From positions 1 through 64,000 of the forward strand of contig CALSSA010000002.1 of assembly GCA_943788875.1 (NCBI GenBank): a stretch of 64,000 nucleotides of DNA. Direction: 5' to 3'. Both the position numbers and the translations under genes were made by a program. Source of the DNA: an uncultured Pseudomonadales bacterium. GTDB taxonomy: Bacteria > Pseudomonadota > Gammaproteobacteria > Pseudomonadales > Porticoccaceae. Of this stretch, positions 8,587 to 18,079 are shown piece after piece. Position 1 is the stretch's first letter. Each line of letters begins with the position of its first letter. Under the pieces are notes generated by a model. That model did not search any database, was not told where the DNA came from, and saw nothing but the letters and a program-made list of their open reading frames with translations.

Positions 8587-10152
8587 TCAGTCTCCAGTTT
8601 TAGCTATTATTGTTTCTGCCTGAAGAGTTTTGCCCTCGGCATAAAGAGATTTACACAGACCGTAGGTGGCCATAATTAGAACAAACGAAAAGGGCAGGGC
8701 CGCGGCAATAGAGGCAGTTTGCAAAGCATTGAGACCACCAGCAAAAAGTAGCACGGCAGCCACCGAACCTATGGCTACCCCCCAAAATATCCGCAGCCGC
8801 GCCCCGGGATTATTGTTGCCCATGGCCACCAGGGTGCAGATCACCAATGTTGCGGAATCTGCCGAGGTCACGAAGTAGGTAACCAACATAAAAGTGCAAA
8901 TGCTGGCCATAAGACCGGTCAGCAGCATGCCCAAATCCAGCAACTCAATGGTTTTGAACAGGGCGATTGTGCGGTCTGCATTGACTGCGGCGGTGACACC
9001 TCCATCGCCAAATAGCTCAATAAACATAGCCGTATTGCCAAACAGGGTAATCCACAGAATAGTCAGTAGAGTGGGCGCCCCGAGTACACCGACAAGAAAT
9101 TCTCTGATGGTGCGACCACGGGAAATACGGGCAATAAAAAGACCAGTAAACGGTGACCAGGCAAGCCACCAGCCCCAGTAGAAAATAGTCCAGTCGCTCT
9201 GCCATTGCAGATGTTGCTGTGGTGCCAGCCAGACACCCAGAGCTGGCGCATTGATCAGATAATCAACAGTATTGCTGGCAAAAGAGCTGAGCAAATACAG
9301 GGTTGGCCCAAAGATAAAGAACAGGGCCAGTATCACCACCGTCAGTCGCATATTGAGCTCACTGAGAATACGAATACCCCGGTTAACCCCTGTTAGCACA
9401 GAGATAGTGGCTACCACAGTGATAACAACAATTAGCAGAATCTGCGTTGCTACGCTGATATTAATACCCAGCAAATAGTGGATTCCGGCATTCATCTGCT
9501 GGGCACCCATTCCCAGCGATGTGGCAATGCCAAATACCGTGCCTAGCACCGCCAGCAAATCGGCGATATGACCTATGGGCCCATAGATTCGCTCGCCAAA
9601 AATCGGGTAGAGGGCTGAGCGAATAGAGAGTGGCAGCCCTTTACGATAGGCGAAATAGGCAAAGCACATGCCGAGCACCCCATAGAGCGCCCAGCCGTGC
9701 AGACCCCAGTGGAATATGGTGATTCTCATAGCAACCTGAGCCGCTTCTGGGCTCATAGCCTGTGACTCAGTGATAAATGGATTGGCCTGCAGATAGTACA
9801 TGGGTTCCGCGATACTCCAGAACAGGATTCCTATACCAATGCCGGCGCCAAATAACATGGAGAACCAGGCAAAGTAACTAAATTCTGGCGTCTCTGAATC
9901 CTGGCCCAGACGTATTTTGCCGTACTTGCTAAATACCAGCCCTATGGCTAACAGTAAAAACAGATTCATCAGGCTGATGTAGTACCAGCTGAGTTCCGCG
10001 GCGATAAAGTCCCGCGCCGAACTGTAAAGCGCGCTAGCAGTCGTCGGGCTAATAAGCGTAAATAAAACAAACCCCGCCACTAAAATTGCAGAACCTACGG
10101 CCATAACAGGGTGAGTGCCCGACAAAAAGCCAGATTTTTCTGCTGCTATCAA
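8587..10152 (-). CDS. dddT: BCCT-family transporter for DMSP or betaine (DddT)
   Basis: The 521-residue inner-membrane protein has the twelve hydrophobic segments of the betaine/carnitine/choline transporter family. Family marks include the glycine-rich GAGIGIGILFWSIAEPMYY (near 98-116) and WGWWLAWSPFTGLFIARISR (near 325), the latter containing the aromatic substrate-box region. BCCT carriers bring in quaternary amines or sulfonium compounds by ion coupling. It is the first gene of the minus-strand ddd operon and is divergent from dddD, exactly as DddT is placed in Marinomonas, so DMSP is the likely substrate. Glycine betaine for the neighbouring sarcosine-oxidase genes cannot be excluded. 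Confidence 0.93.
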   Translation of the reverse strand: MIAAEKSGFLSGTHPVMAVGSAILVAGFVLFTLISPTTASALYSSARDFIAAELSWYYISLMNLFLLLAIGLVFSKYGKIRLGQDSETPEFSYFAWFSMLFGAGIGIGILFWSIAEPMYYLQANPFITESQAMSPEAAQVAMRITIFHWGLHGWALYGVLGMCFAYFAYRKGLPLSIRSALYPIFGERIYGPIGHIADLLAVLGTVFGIATSLGMGAQQMNAGIHYLLGINISVATQILLIVVITVVATISVLTGVNRGIRILSELNMRLTVVILALFFIFGPTLYLLSSFASNTVDYLINAPALGVWLAPQQHLQWQSDWTIFYWGWWLAWSPFTGLFIARISRGRTIREFLVGVLGAPTLLTILWITLFGNTAMFIELFGDGGVTAAVNADRTIALFKTIELLDLGMLLTGLMASICTFMLVTYFVTSADSATLVICTLVAMGNNNPGARLRIFWGVAIGSVAAVLLFAGGLNALQTASIAAALPFSFVLIMATYGLCKSLYAEGKTLQAETIIAKTGD

Positions 10153-10494
10153 AATTATTCTCCGATTATTATTTTAATGGATGTCTGTCTTAAAACGATA
10201 CAGATCATATTGTTTTTATAGTAAAAGCACAACAAATTCGACCCCTATTAATTTATTTTGCACAGCAGCACCCAGCTGCCATTAATAAAATTATGTCTTG
10301 GGATAAATCCAGTAATGGCGGGCTCTGTAGCCCGGAGAAAAAAATCTTAGCAATAAAAAAAACACGGCCTTAGGGGTATTTTTTATTGCTGGTGGGACTT
10401 GCTGTTGGTTTCTATGATCGCGGCCAGAAGGCGGGCTCTTATAGCGATGGAAAACGACCATTCAGGGCCCACAGAAAAAAACAGAGTATCAGTG
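10153..10494. promoter_or_regulatory. Divergent control region between dddT and dddD
   Basis: This AT-rich stretch separates the two divergent ddd units and must hold both promoters. At 10192-10216 there is an inverted repeat of 9-base arms with one mismatch (AAAACGATA and TATTGTTTT, 7-base spacer), a candidate operator for the linked IclR or LysR protein. A run of A and T near 10350-10390 lies just upstream of dddD. If the dddD start is at an upstream in-frame codon (10399 or 10447), the right end of this region would be coding. No confident -35/-10 pair was assigned. Confidence 0.45.
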
Positions 10495-13104
10495 ATGGAA
10501 AAACAGGTTCAATTGCCTCTTAAAGGGGTTCGGGTAGTCGACTTTGGTCAGCAGATTGCGGGTCCAGCGGTGGCTATGGTACTGGCAGATTTGGGTGCCA
10601 CTGTGGTGCATATTGACCCGCCTGCAGGGCCCCAGTGGACGCATCAGGCCAATGGAATTTTGAACCGCAACAAAAGCTGTCTCCGACTGGATTTAAAAAC
10701 CTCTGAGGGTTTGAATCAGGCGTTGGAGTTGATTGATCATGCCGATGTGGTGATTGAATCATTTCGCCCTGGGGTGATGCAGAGACTGGGCATTGATTTT
10801 GCTGAGTTGCGTAAAACGTACCCACAGCTAATCACATTGTCAGTGCCCGGTTTTGCTAGCAACGACCAGCTGCGCAGCCAGTGGAAAGCCACCGAAGCTG
10901 TGGTAGCCGCGACAGCGGGAGCCTTTACGGATATGGGCTTTAACCGCGTGCTGATGGGTTTAAACCCCTGCTTTTCGCCACTGCCTTTAGCGTCGTCTTA
11001 CACCATTACCCTGGCCGCGAGCTCTGTGGTTCTGGCGCTGCTGGCTCGTGAGAACACTGGTTTGGGTGACCATATAGAAGTGCCAGTGATTGCGGCGATG
11101 ATGGAAGGCCTGTCCTATAACTCCTATCAGGTGGCCGATCTGCCAGAACGCTATAAGACCATGCGCGAGCTGGAGATCGAGCGCCGCCGTGCCAGCAATA
11201 TTGATTTTGACCTGAGCTACGAACAGCTTCAGGAATATCTGGACCCCTTCTACCGCACCTATAAATGTGCTGATGGCCGCATGTTCTATATTGTTTGCCC
11301 CTCTCATCGCAACCATGCTCGTCGCTGTCTGGAAGTGCTGGGTCTCTATGAAGAGGTGATGGCTGAGGGTATGCCAGAGATAACCGATCTGCATCTGCCG
11401 GTGAGCGAGTGGGAAGGTGAGAGCTCTCTGGGTGTTTACCCGCTGCCCAAGCGCTGGGCGGATATTATTTCGGCAAAAATAAAGCTAGTCATGCGTACTA
11501 AGACATCTTCGCAGTGGGGTGTAATTTTTGGTGAGGGCCAGATCCCCGGCGCACCACACAGAACGACCAAAGAATGGGTCAATAGCAAACACTGCAATGA
11601 TGCAGGACTGATTGTTGAAGTAAATGACCCGGAGTACGGGCTAATGAAGCAGCCTGGCCCGGTGGCCTGGTTAGAAGAATCTGCACACCGGATGTTAGCC
11701 CCTGCTGCGCGCAGGTTTGTCATTTTTGACCAGGCCCTGGCCGAGCTTGTTGCGGTAGCGAAACCAGTACTTGTCCAGCAGACTCCAGCAAAGCAGTCCC
11801 AGGGCTGGCTTGATGGGCTGCGGGTGCTGGATTTGACCAATGTGATTGCCGGTCCTCATTCCACAGCTTTCCTTGGCCGCTTTGGGGCCGAGGTGATTAA
11901 GATCGAGCCGGTGGTGCCCATGTACGATCCACTGATCGGAACCTTATTTGCCTTCCAGGCAGATATGGGTAAGAGCAGTGCACTGATTGATATCAATACA
12001 GAAGAGGGCCGAGAAGCCTTTAACCGTTTGGTTCGCTCTGTGGATATGGTGGTGATCAATGCACCGGAGCGTCAGATGAAGCCATTGGGGCTGGATCATG
12101 ATGCACTGCAGGCGATTAATCCCGGTGTGCTGTTCTGTCGGCTCGATTGTCTGGGTGGCCCCGTACCGGCGCAGAAGACGAACTATATTGGCTACGACGA
12201 TATTATTCAGGCCAATAGCGGCATTATGAGTCGCTTCGGCGGTCCTGATACCCCAGAGGAACATGCCCACCTGGGTACTCTGGATGTGAACTGTGGCTTT
12301 GCCGGTGGTCTGGCAATGGCGGTAGCACTTTACCACAGAGCTAAAACCGGAGAAGCGAGCCGCGCGCGAACCTCGCTGTCCGCGGTGACTAATCTGGCCC
12401 AGCTGCCATTCTGTTTCGACTATGAAGGTCTTGAAGACTTCAGTGAACCCTCTGGTCGTCAGGCGATGGGGAACCATGAGCTATCCCACTTTTATCAGAC
12501 AGCCGATGACTGGATTTTCCTCGATGCCGAGTCAGCCGATCTGCCTGCTCTGGAGAATATTCAGGGGCTGCAAGGTATTACCACCACCGCAGATATTCAG
12601 GTATTTTTAACCGTAGCATTCCAGCAGGCGTCTTCGCAGAAATGGATGAAGCGTTTGCTGGCCGCAGATGTGGCAGCGGCGCAGCCTCTGTCTATTGAGA
12701 CCCTGCGCGAGCAGTACAGCCGAGTCGCCGATGGCACAGTGGGTACTGAGCGTGGCAGCTTTGCTTTCTCTATTTATCCTGATCATCCCAGCGGTCATCA
12801 GCTAACTCAGATTGATCATTATGCGATTCGTCCAACCTGTGCCCGGATTGATGCAGTGGGCCCAACCGAGGCCCATGGCCAATCCACCCGCGAAATTCTT
12901 GCGGCAGTGGGTTACACAGATGTGCAGATTGATGCCATGCTGGAGCGCGGTATCGCTGGTTTAGCCTGGGGTAAAACCTACCTGCCAGCCGATTCTTCGG
13001 GGCAGCCAATGCCTGAACTAGATGGACTTTTCAGCGCTGTGGATACAGAGGCTGCAAGTTGGGTCGATACCGAGTCGACCGAGGGAGATATCTTCATCAC
13101 ATAA
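10495..13104 (+). CDS. dddD: DMSP CoA-transferase/lyase, two-domain class III (DddD)
   Basis: The protein (869 residues from ATG 10495) is two fused CaiB/BaiF class III CoA-transferase domains, joined near residue 430. Each starts with a similar motif, GVRVVDFGQQIAGPAVAM and GLRVLDLTNVIAGPHSTAF. The C-terminal half keeps the catalytic aspartate in LGTLDVNCGFAGG (about D597, close to the reported catalytic D602 of Marinomonas DddD), while the N-terminal half has ASSYTITLA at the equivalent place and lacks it. DddD attaches CoA to DMSP and cleaves it to DMS and a 3-hydroxypropionyl product. Length, fusion and divergent dddTBC neighbours together support the call. In-frame starts at 10447 and 10399 are possible. 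Confidence 0.9.
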   Translation: MEKQVQLPLKGVRVVDFGQQIAGPAVAMVLADLGATVVHIDPPAGPQWTHQANGILNRNKSCLRLDLKTSEGLNQALELIDHADVVIESFRPGVMQRLGIDFAELRKTYPQLITLSVPGFASNDQLRSQWKATEAVVAATAGAFTDMGFNRVLMGLNPCFSPLPLASSYTITLAASSVVLALLARENTGLGDHIEVPVIAAMMEGLSYNSYQVADLPERYKTMRELEIERRRASNIDFDLSYEQLQEYLDPFYRTYKCADGRMFYIVCPSHRNHARRCLEVLGLYEEVMAEGMPEITDLHLPVSEWEGESSLGVYPLPKRWADIISAKIKLVMRTKTSSQWGVIFGEGQIPGAPHRTTKEWVNSKHCNDAGLIVEVNDPEYGLMKQPGPVAWLEESAHRMLAPAARRFVIFDQALAELVAVAKPVLVQQTPAKQSQGWLDGLRVLDLTNVIAGPHSTAFLGRFGAEVIKIEPVVPMYDPLIGTLFAFQADMGKSSALIDINTEEGREAFNRLVRSVDMVVINAPERQMKPLGLDHDALQAINPGVLFCRLDCLGGPVPAQKTNYIGYDDIIQANSGIMSRFGGPDTPEEHAHLGTLDVNCGFAGGLAMAVALYHRAKTGEASRARTSLSAVTNLAQLPFCFDYEGLEDFSEPSGRQAMGNHELSHFYQTADDWIFLDAESADLPALENIQGLQGITTTADIQVFLTVAFQQASSQKWMKRLLAADVAAAQPLSIETLREQYSRVADGTVGTERGSFAFSIYPDHPSGHQLTQIDHYAIRPTCARIDAVGPTEAHGQSTREILAAVGYTDVQIDAMLERGIAGLAWGKTYLPADSSGQPMPELDGLFSAVDTEAASWVDTESTEGDIFIT

Positions 13105-13151
13105 ACTGCATTAGCCGCAGTCGCAAACGTCCTCTTGCTTCGATCTGTTCA

Positions 13152-14129
13152 TTAGATGGCCGGCATTTCGGTAATGGCATAGGCCTGCTGTTCAAGCCAG
13201 GGCGCTATCTTTATTAGTTGGGGCACTATTTCGTCGCTGTAGATTGAGCGGCAGGCGGTCGCGATTTGCTCCGGTAAGACACCCAGTTCATTCTCGCGGC
13301 AGAGCATAGTTAAATGGCGCGCGTTGGCACCACTGGCCAGTTGCAATACTCTGCAACCCTGCAATAGTTCGGGATAGCGCACCAGACAGAGGCCGGTGGT
13401 AATAGCCCAGCCCTGACCAGACTGCACAAAACGCATTAGGGTTTGTGTGCTGTCCAGCTCATAGGCAGTCTGGGGCTGGATGTCCAAGCGACGGGCTATC
13501 AGATCAGTCAATTTGCCCAGTCGGGATTCTCTAGTGTAATGAATAAAGGGTACATTCTCGGCTAGCCAGGCCGCTGTTACCGAGCCCTCTTCGCTGCAGT
13601 TATCTGGCACAATCATCACAAAGGGGTCGCGCAAAATAGGATAGCGCTGCAGCTCCGGATGTTCATCGATCGGGTCGCTGGTAATCAATATATCCAGATT
13701 GCGATTTAGTAAATCCTGAGACAGAGATGATCCCAGACCTGTGCGCAGGGTCAGTTTGGAGACATAGGGGTTGAGCTGTTGCATCAGTTGCAGGCCCGCC
13801 ACATCGCAAAATGAATCGACCATACCTATATTTAAGGGCAGTGTGCCGCCTTTGGCAGTCAGGCGTACGTCGGCCAGCATGCGTTTAGTATCATCGATAA
13901 TTTGCAGGGCGTAATCTTTAAGTACCTGACCACTGGGGGTGAGCCTAACCGGGCGAGATCTAGTGTCCACCAGCTGGGTATGGGTCTGAATCTCCAGCTG
14001 TTTGATGGTTTGTGATACCGCAGACTGAGTGATACCCAGGCGCTCGGCGGCCTGGGTTAATGTCTCCGTCTCACTGACTGCAGCAAAAATACGCAGCGCG
14101 GACATTTCTATATTTTTGTGCCTTTTCAT
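13152..14129 (-). CDS. LysR-family regulator linked to the sarcosine-oxidase operon
   Basis: The 325-residue protein has a LysR winged helix (residues about 8-65, with LTQAAERLGITQSAVSQTIKQLE) and a periplasmic-binding-like effector domain. It is 35 bases downstream of soxG on the same strand, and convergent with dddD, whose stop is 47 bases away. Position makes it the likely regulator of the sox-like genes, though a role in dddD control cannot be excluded. The sequence differs clearly from the other LysR protein at 4214-5104, so the two are not recent duplicates. Confidence 0.87.
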   Translation of the reverse strand: MKRHKNIEMSALRIFAAVSETETLTQAAERLGITQSAVSQTIKQLEIQTHTQLVDTRSRPVRLTPSGQVLKDYALQIIDDTKRMLADVRLTAKGGTLPLNIGMVDSFCDVAGLQLMQQLNPYVSKLTLRTGLGSSLSQDLLNRNLDILITSDPIDEHPELQRYPILRDPFVMIVPDNCSEEGSVTAAWLAENVPFIHYTRESRLGKLTDLIARRLDIQPQTAYELDSTQTLMRFVQSGQGWAITTGLCLVRYPELLQGCRVLQLASGANARHLTMLCRENELGVLPEQIATACRSIYSDEIVPQLIKIAPWLEQQAYAITEMPAI

Positions 14130-14164
14130 AGCTCAGAAGTATAAGCTATGAATTAGCGCAGGCG

Positions 14165-14866
14165 TTACTCAGTCGCGGCAAGACTTCTTATGGCTGCGAC
14201 ACCAATGGCGACGCCCAGATGTTCTTCCATAGCATCCAGCAGGCAGTCCCACAGAAACTCTGTAGATGCAATATCACTGAAAATATGGAAGCAAGGGGTA
14301 GCGCCCAGGTCATGACGGACAATTACACCATTAATTTTGGCGATGGATGTCTGGGCTACCTGGCCCTGGGCGAACTTATGGGTACGCAAATCCACCCCGC
14401 AGATTTTTGAAAACATCTCTGCTGCCAGCAGGCCTGTAACGGCCAGCCAGCTGTGGCTATCTGCGCGGGGCAGGGAATAGACTCCCGGAGCAGGAGCCTG
14501 ATGGTTAAGTCTATCTATCAGGCCGGAGTGGCCCTGCATATCAGAGCAAATTAACAGTTCTTGATGGGAGAGTTTAGCGACCAAGGATCCATCGGCCTGG
14601 GCCAGCGCTGTATTGGGTGCTGAGGGCAGTTCTACCCCCTGGTCAGCGGCCCAGTCAGGAGCCCCGGGACCTTTAAATCCCGTGCGCGGCAGACAGCACA
14701 GGTCAGCCACTGCCAGGCTGACACCCAGTCTGGGTTCCATACCTGTATCGCCATAGGCACTTACCACCAGAGCGTCGCCAAGCTCTTCAAACCGCGCATT
14801 TAACTGCAGATGACGGCGATAAAGAGGGCTGCGTCTCAGGGCCTGATCAGGTTTTTGTTCACTCAT
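14165..14866 (-). CDS. soxG: Sarcosine oxidase gamma subunit-like protein
   Basis: The 233-residue protein matches the gamma subunit of heterotetrameric sarcosine oxidase, a small protein with a folate-binding-like fold related to GcvT. It begins with the family-like segment SPLYRRHLQLNARFEELGDAL and has a central LSHQELLICSD region. It follows soxA with 2 bases between stop and start, a spacing typical of translational coupling and of fixed subunit ratios. Gamma subunits are poorly conserved, so the call relies on gene order soxB-soxD-soxA-soxG as well as on sequence. Confidence 0.85.
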   Translation of the reverse strand: MSEQKPDQALRRSPLYRRHLQLNARFEELGDALVVSAYGDTGMEPRLGVSLAVADLCCLPRTGFKGPGAPDWAADQGVELPSAPNTALAQADGSLVAKLSHQELLICSDMQGHSGLIDRLNHQAPAPGVYSLPRADSHSWLAVTGLLAAEMFSKICGVDLRTHKFAQGQVAQTSIAKINGVIVRHDLGATPCFHIFSDIASTEFLWDCLLDAMEEHLGVAIGVAAIRSLAATE

Positions 14867-14868
14867 GG

Positions 14869-17766
14869 TTACAGCTCCTGACGCAGTGTTTTGGAATCAT
14901 AGAAGGGCAGAGTCACTACATTGGCCTCGACCATTACAGCTCCAGAGGATTTGATGCTGATCTGACTGCCTGGCTCGGCACAATGGGGCTGCACATAGGC
15001 CAGACCAATAGGTTTGCCCAGAGTGGGTGAATAGTTGCAGGAGGTCACCCGGCCGGTCATCTGATCTCCATCCAGCACCAGATGGCTCTCCAGTGGAATG
15101 GGCGCATTTTCATCATTGACCACAAAACCCACCAGACTTCTGATTGGCATTTTCATTTCCAACTCAGCAATAGTGCGTCCACCCACAAAGAATGGCTTCT
15201 TGTGGGACACAGCCCAGCCCATCTGTACTTCCATGGGGTTGGACATGGCATCTGTGTCCTGTCCAATAATAATATGCCCTTTCTCCAGGCGCAGAATCCG
15301 CTGTGCCTCAATACCAAAGGGCTTAATAGTTTCTTCGCGACCAGCTTCCATCAGGGCATCCCAGAGTGCTTCACCATATTGCTGGGGTACATGTATCTCG
15401 TAACCCAACTCGCCGACAAAACCCACGCGAATTAATCGAGCCGGGATGTCTGCAACTGTGCCTTCGCGAACACCCATATAGGGAAAAGCTTCTGCTCGCA
15501 GATCAATATCAGAGCAAATTTTAGCCAGTACCTGACGAGCTCTGGGGCCGGCAATATTGACGCCACAGTAAGCTGAGGTGACATTGGCAATATCCACATC
15601 CAGGCGCCACTGAGCATTCCACTTCAGCATGGTCTGGTACACGCGATCTACGCCGCCCGTGGTTGCAGTGACATAGTAGTGCTGGTGGCTAAACCTACAG
15701 GCCACGCCATCATCAATTACCACGCCCGCCTCATTGGTCAGCAGAGCGTAGCGGGCCCGGCCCACAGGTTGCTTGATAAAACCAAAGGTATAAAAGCGGT
15801 TGAGAAATTCACCGGCATCCGGGCCGCGCACTTCAAGCCCACCCAGGGTAGATACATCCACTAGGCCCACATTGTTGCGCACATTATTGACTTCATTGTT
15901 GATACGATTTTCTCGATCAGTGGCCTCGCCATAAAAAGCTGGGCGATACCAGGCGCCAGCCTGCAGCATCTGGGCACCAGCTTCGATATGCCGGTAGTGC
16001 ATATTGCTGCGGCGGGCTGGATAAAAGCTGCGTCCGGCACTGTGGCCCAAATGCTCTGGCGCAAAGGGAGGCCGTGCCGTGGTCACACCGGTCTCTGCCA
16101 CGGTACGATTAGTGGCAGCGGCTACTAACCTGGCAGCGGCGAGTGCCGAATGACGACCCTGAGACGGCCCCATACCACAGGTTGAATAGCGCTTGACCAG
16201 CTGAATATGCTCATAGCCGTCGCGGGTGGCATTAACAATATCGGCAATGGTCAGATCCTCATCGTAGTCGACAAATTCCTTGCCTTTGGGATGGGCAAAA
16301 ATAGGCCAGCTATGGTTGGGGCTATGTTTTTCCTTAGCTATTGGCTCGGGGATAACGGCCTGAGTAAAACCCAGCCCATTGGTGGCAATGGTTGCAGCCC
16401 TGGCACCTTCCTCAAGGCAGTTACCCAGATCCCAATAACTATCCACAGAGCCGGCTATCTGCAAACCATCGGGCAGATTATTCAGGGTAAACATCGCCGA
16501 CTTATCGTCGTAGCTAAGCTGTCCTCCAGCCTGACAGGCCAGTTGATAGGTGGGAGTGTAGCCAATTGCCATACACAGCAGGTCACAGCGAATTTTCTTG
16601 CTCTGAGTATCACAAACGCCCTGACTGAGTATTTTGCGAATTACCACACCGGCCAAATGATTGCGTCGCTTTTGTGCGGCATAGACCGCATAGCCAGTTT
16701 TAATTTCAATGCCGCGTCTTTTCGCGGCCCTGACCAGAGGGCTGGATTTGGGTTTATCGCGCAGATCCACAATAGCCGCAACCTGAACCCCAGCGTCAGT
16801 CAGGTCCAGGGCATTGGCATAGCCATCATCATTGCCAGTGACAATAACCGCGGTTTTGCCCGGACGAACACCGTAGAGGTGAATCAAGCGCTGGGCGGCG
16901 CTGGACATCATTACGCCCGGCAGATCATTGTTATGAAAAACTGCCTGCTGCTCCAGCGCGCCGGTGCACAGAATGGTCTGTTTGGCGCGCACCTTATAAA
17001 GACGCTTTTGGCAAATAATAGGTAGCCAGTTATCGGCAAACCAGGCATTCACCGTGGCATTGGTCATACAGGTAATATTGCTATTGGCCTCAATATCATG
17101 CACCAGCAGATCGCGGACCTCTCTGGCCATGCTGCCTTTTGCATCCAGACGGGAATAGTTTAATGAGCCACCCAGCACAGGGTTTTCATCGACCAGCAGT
17201 ACCTCACAGCCATCCACAGCAGCAGTGAGTGCCGCTTGCATGCCAGAGGGGCCTGCGCCTACCACCACCACATCATAAAATTTGTACTGCTTGTCGTAAT
17301 AGTCTGGCTCCAGCTGCTGATCAATAATGCCCAGACCGGCTTTTTTTCGAATCAGCGGAGCCCATTTTTCCCATATGCCTCTGGGTTTAAAGAAAGCTTT
17401 GTAATAGAAGCCAACCGGTAAAAACCGTGAAAACAACCCCAGCAGTGCACCGCGATCAGTCTTTAAACTGCCGCTATAGTTCTGCCCCATTACCCTTAGG
17501 TCTGCAGATAGAGGCTCCTTATCTGCCAGCGCATTGGGGTTGGATGGCAACTGCACCATGGTATTGGCATCCTGCCCCGCCATAGTCAGTGCGCCGCGAG
17601 GTCGATGGTACTTAAATGAGCGGCTCAACAGCCACTGGTTGTTAGCAGCCAGTGCACTGGCAATAGTATCGCCGGCAAAACCCTGGTAAGACTTGTTTTC
17701 AAAACTAAATCCAATCGTTTGCTCGCGATCAATTAGCAGACCATAGGGGAGGGGTAAGCGTTGCAT
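14869..17766 (-). CDS. soxA: Sarcosine oxidase alpha subunit-like protein
   Basis: The 965-residue protein has the alpha-subunit domain order. Residues about 10-90 form a 2Fe-2S-ferredoxin-like fold without cluster cysteines; residues about 165-480 form an FAD/NAD(P)-type dinucleotide domain with VVVGAGPSGMQAALTAAVDG; the C-terminal third (about 590-965) is a GcvT-type tetrahydrofolate-binding domain. The enzyme oxidatively demethylates N-methyl amines and passes the methyl carbon to tetrahydrofolate as 5,10-methylene-THF. The length is close to the usual 965-1000 residues. It overlaps the soxD stop by one base. True substrate could be sarcosine, dimethylglycine or another N-methyl compound. 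Confidence 0.92.
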   Translation of the reverse strand: MQRLPLPYGLLIDREQTIGFSFENKSYQGFAGDTIASALAANNQWLLSRSFKYHRPRGALTMAGQDANTMVQLPSNPNALADKEPLSADLRVMGQNYSGSLKTDRGALLGLFSRFLPVGFYYKAFFKPRGIWEKWAPLIRKKAGLGIIDQQLEPDYYDKQYKFYDVVVVGAGPSGMQAALTAAVDGCEVLLVDENPVLGGSLNYSRLDAKGSMAREVRDLLVHDIEANSNITCMTNATVNAWFADNWLPIICQKRLYKVRAKQTILCTGALEQQAVFHNNDLPGVMMSSAAQRLIHLYGVRPGKTAVIVTGNDDGYANALDLTDAGVQVAAIVDLRDKPKSSPLVRAAKRRGIEIKTGYAVYAAQKRRNHLAGVVIRKILSQGVCDTQSKKIRCDLLCMAIGYTPTYQLACQAGGQLSYDDKSAMFTLNNLPDGLQIAGSVDSYWDLGNCLEEGARAATIATNGLGFTQAVIPEPIAKEKHSPNHSWPIFAHPKGKEFVDYDEDLTIADIVNATRDGYEHIQLVKRYSTCGMGPSQGRHSALAAARLVAAATNRTVAETGVTTARPPFAPEHLGHSAGRSFYPARRSNMHYRHIEAGAQMLQAGAWYRPAFYGEATDRENRINNEVNNVRNNVGLVDVSTLGGLEVRGPDAGEFLNRFYTFGFIKQPVGRARYALLTNEAGVVIDDGVACRFSHQHYYVTATTGGVDRVYQTMLKWNAQWRLDVDIANVTSAYCGVNIAGPRARQVLAKICSDIDLRAEAFPYMGVREGTVADIPARLIRVGFVGELGYEIHVPQQYGEALWDALMEAGREETIKPFGIEAQRILRLEKGHIIIGQDTDAMSNPMEVQMGWAVSHKKPFFVGGRTIAELEMKMPIRSLVGFVVNDENAPIPLESHLVLDGDQMTGRVTSCNYSPTLGKPIGLAYVQPHCAEPGSQISIKSSGAVMVEANVVTLPFYDSKTLRQEL

Positions 17767-18068
17767 CAGGTTATGTCTCCGGAGGTCGGCTCAACAAAGT
17801 CGATTCGTCGCTTAAATATTTCACTGGCTTCAAAGGTGCGAATCACTGTATCTGTAACAGTGTTGCGCTCTGCCAGAAACCAAAATGAGCTGGCGGTATG
17901 GCACCACCATTCGATAACCACGCCGGCCTCATTGTCGTGAAAGAATACATACTCGGCCCACTTTCTGGGGCTGGTGGAATTTGGGTTTGGCATAGGGTGG
18001 TACTCACCACCATAGGTAAATTCAGAGATATTGCGCTGGCCATTGAGGGGGCAAGTTAATAGTTTCAT
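17766..18068 (-). CDS. soxD: Sarcosine oxidase delta subunit-like protein lacking zinc ligands
   Basis: The 100-residue protein matches the delta subunit, starting MKLLTCPLNGQRNISEF and containing YGGEYHPMP and VIEWWCHTASSFWFLAERNT. In the characterised enzyme, delta binds zinc through Cys6, Cys9, a histidine and a later cysteine in an H-x-x-x-C arrangement. Here only Cys6 and the histidine (H57) are kept; position 9 is Asn and no cysteine follows the histidine. A similar CPLNG subfamily is recalled from roseobacters, so this is probably a stable variant rather than decay. It lies between soxB and soxA with tight spacing. Confidence 0.9.
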   Translation of the reverse strand: MKLLTCPLNGQRNISEFTYGGEYHPMPNPNSTSPRKWAEYVFFHDNEAGVVIEWWCHTASSFWFLAERNTVTDTVIRTFEASEIFKRRIDFVEPTSGDIT

Positions 18069-18079
18069 TGTCGTCTCCC

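Noticed and set aside
16207-17025. Plus-strand open frame of 272 codons
   Set aside because: Antisense to soxA, which is a recognised protein over its full length.
14869-17766. DMSP demethylase (DmdA) because of the GcvT-like domain near the ddd genes
   Set aside because: The GcvT domain is the C-terminal part of a full-length sarcosine oxidase alpha subunit with its other subunits beside it.
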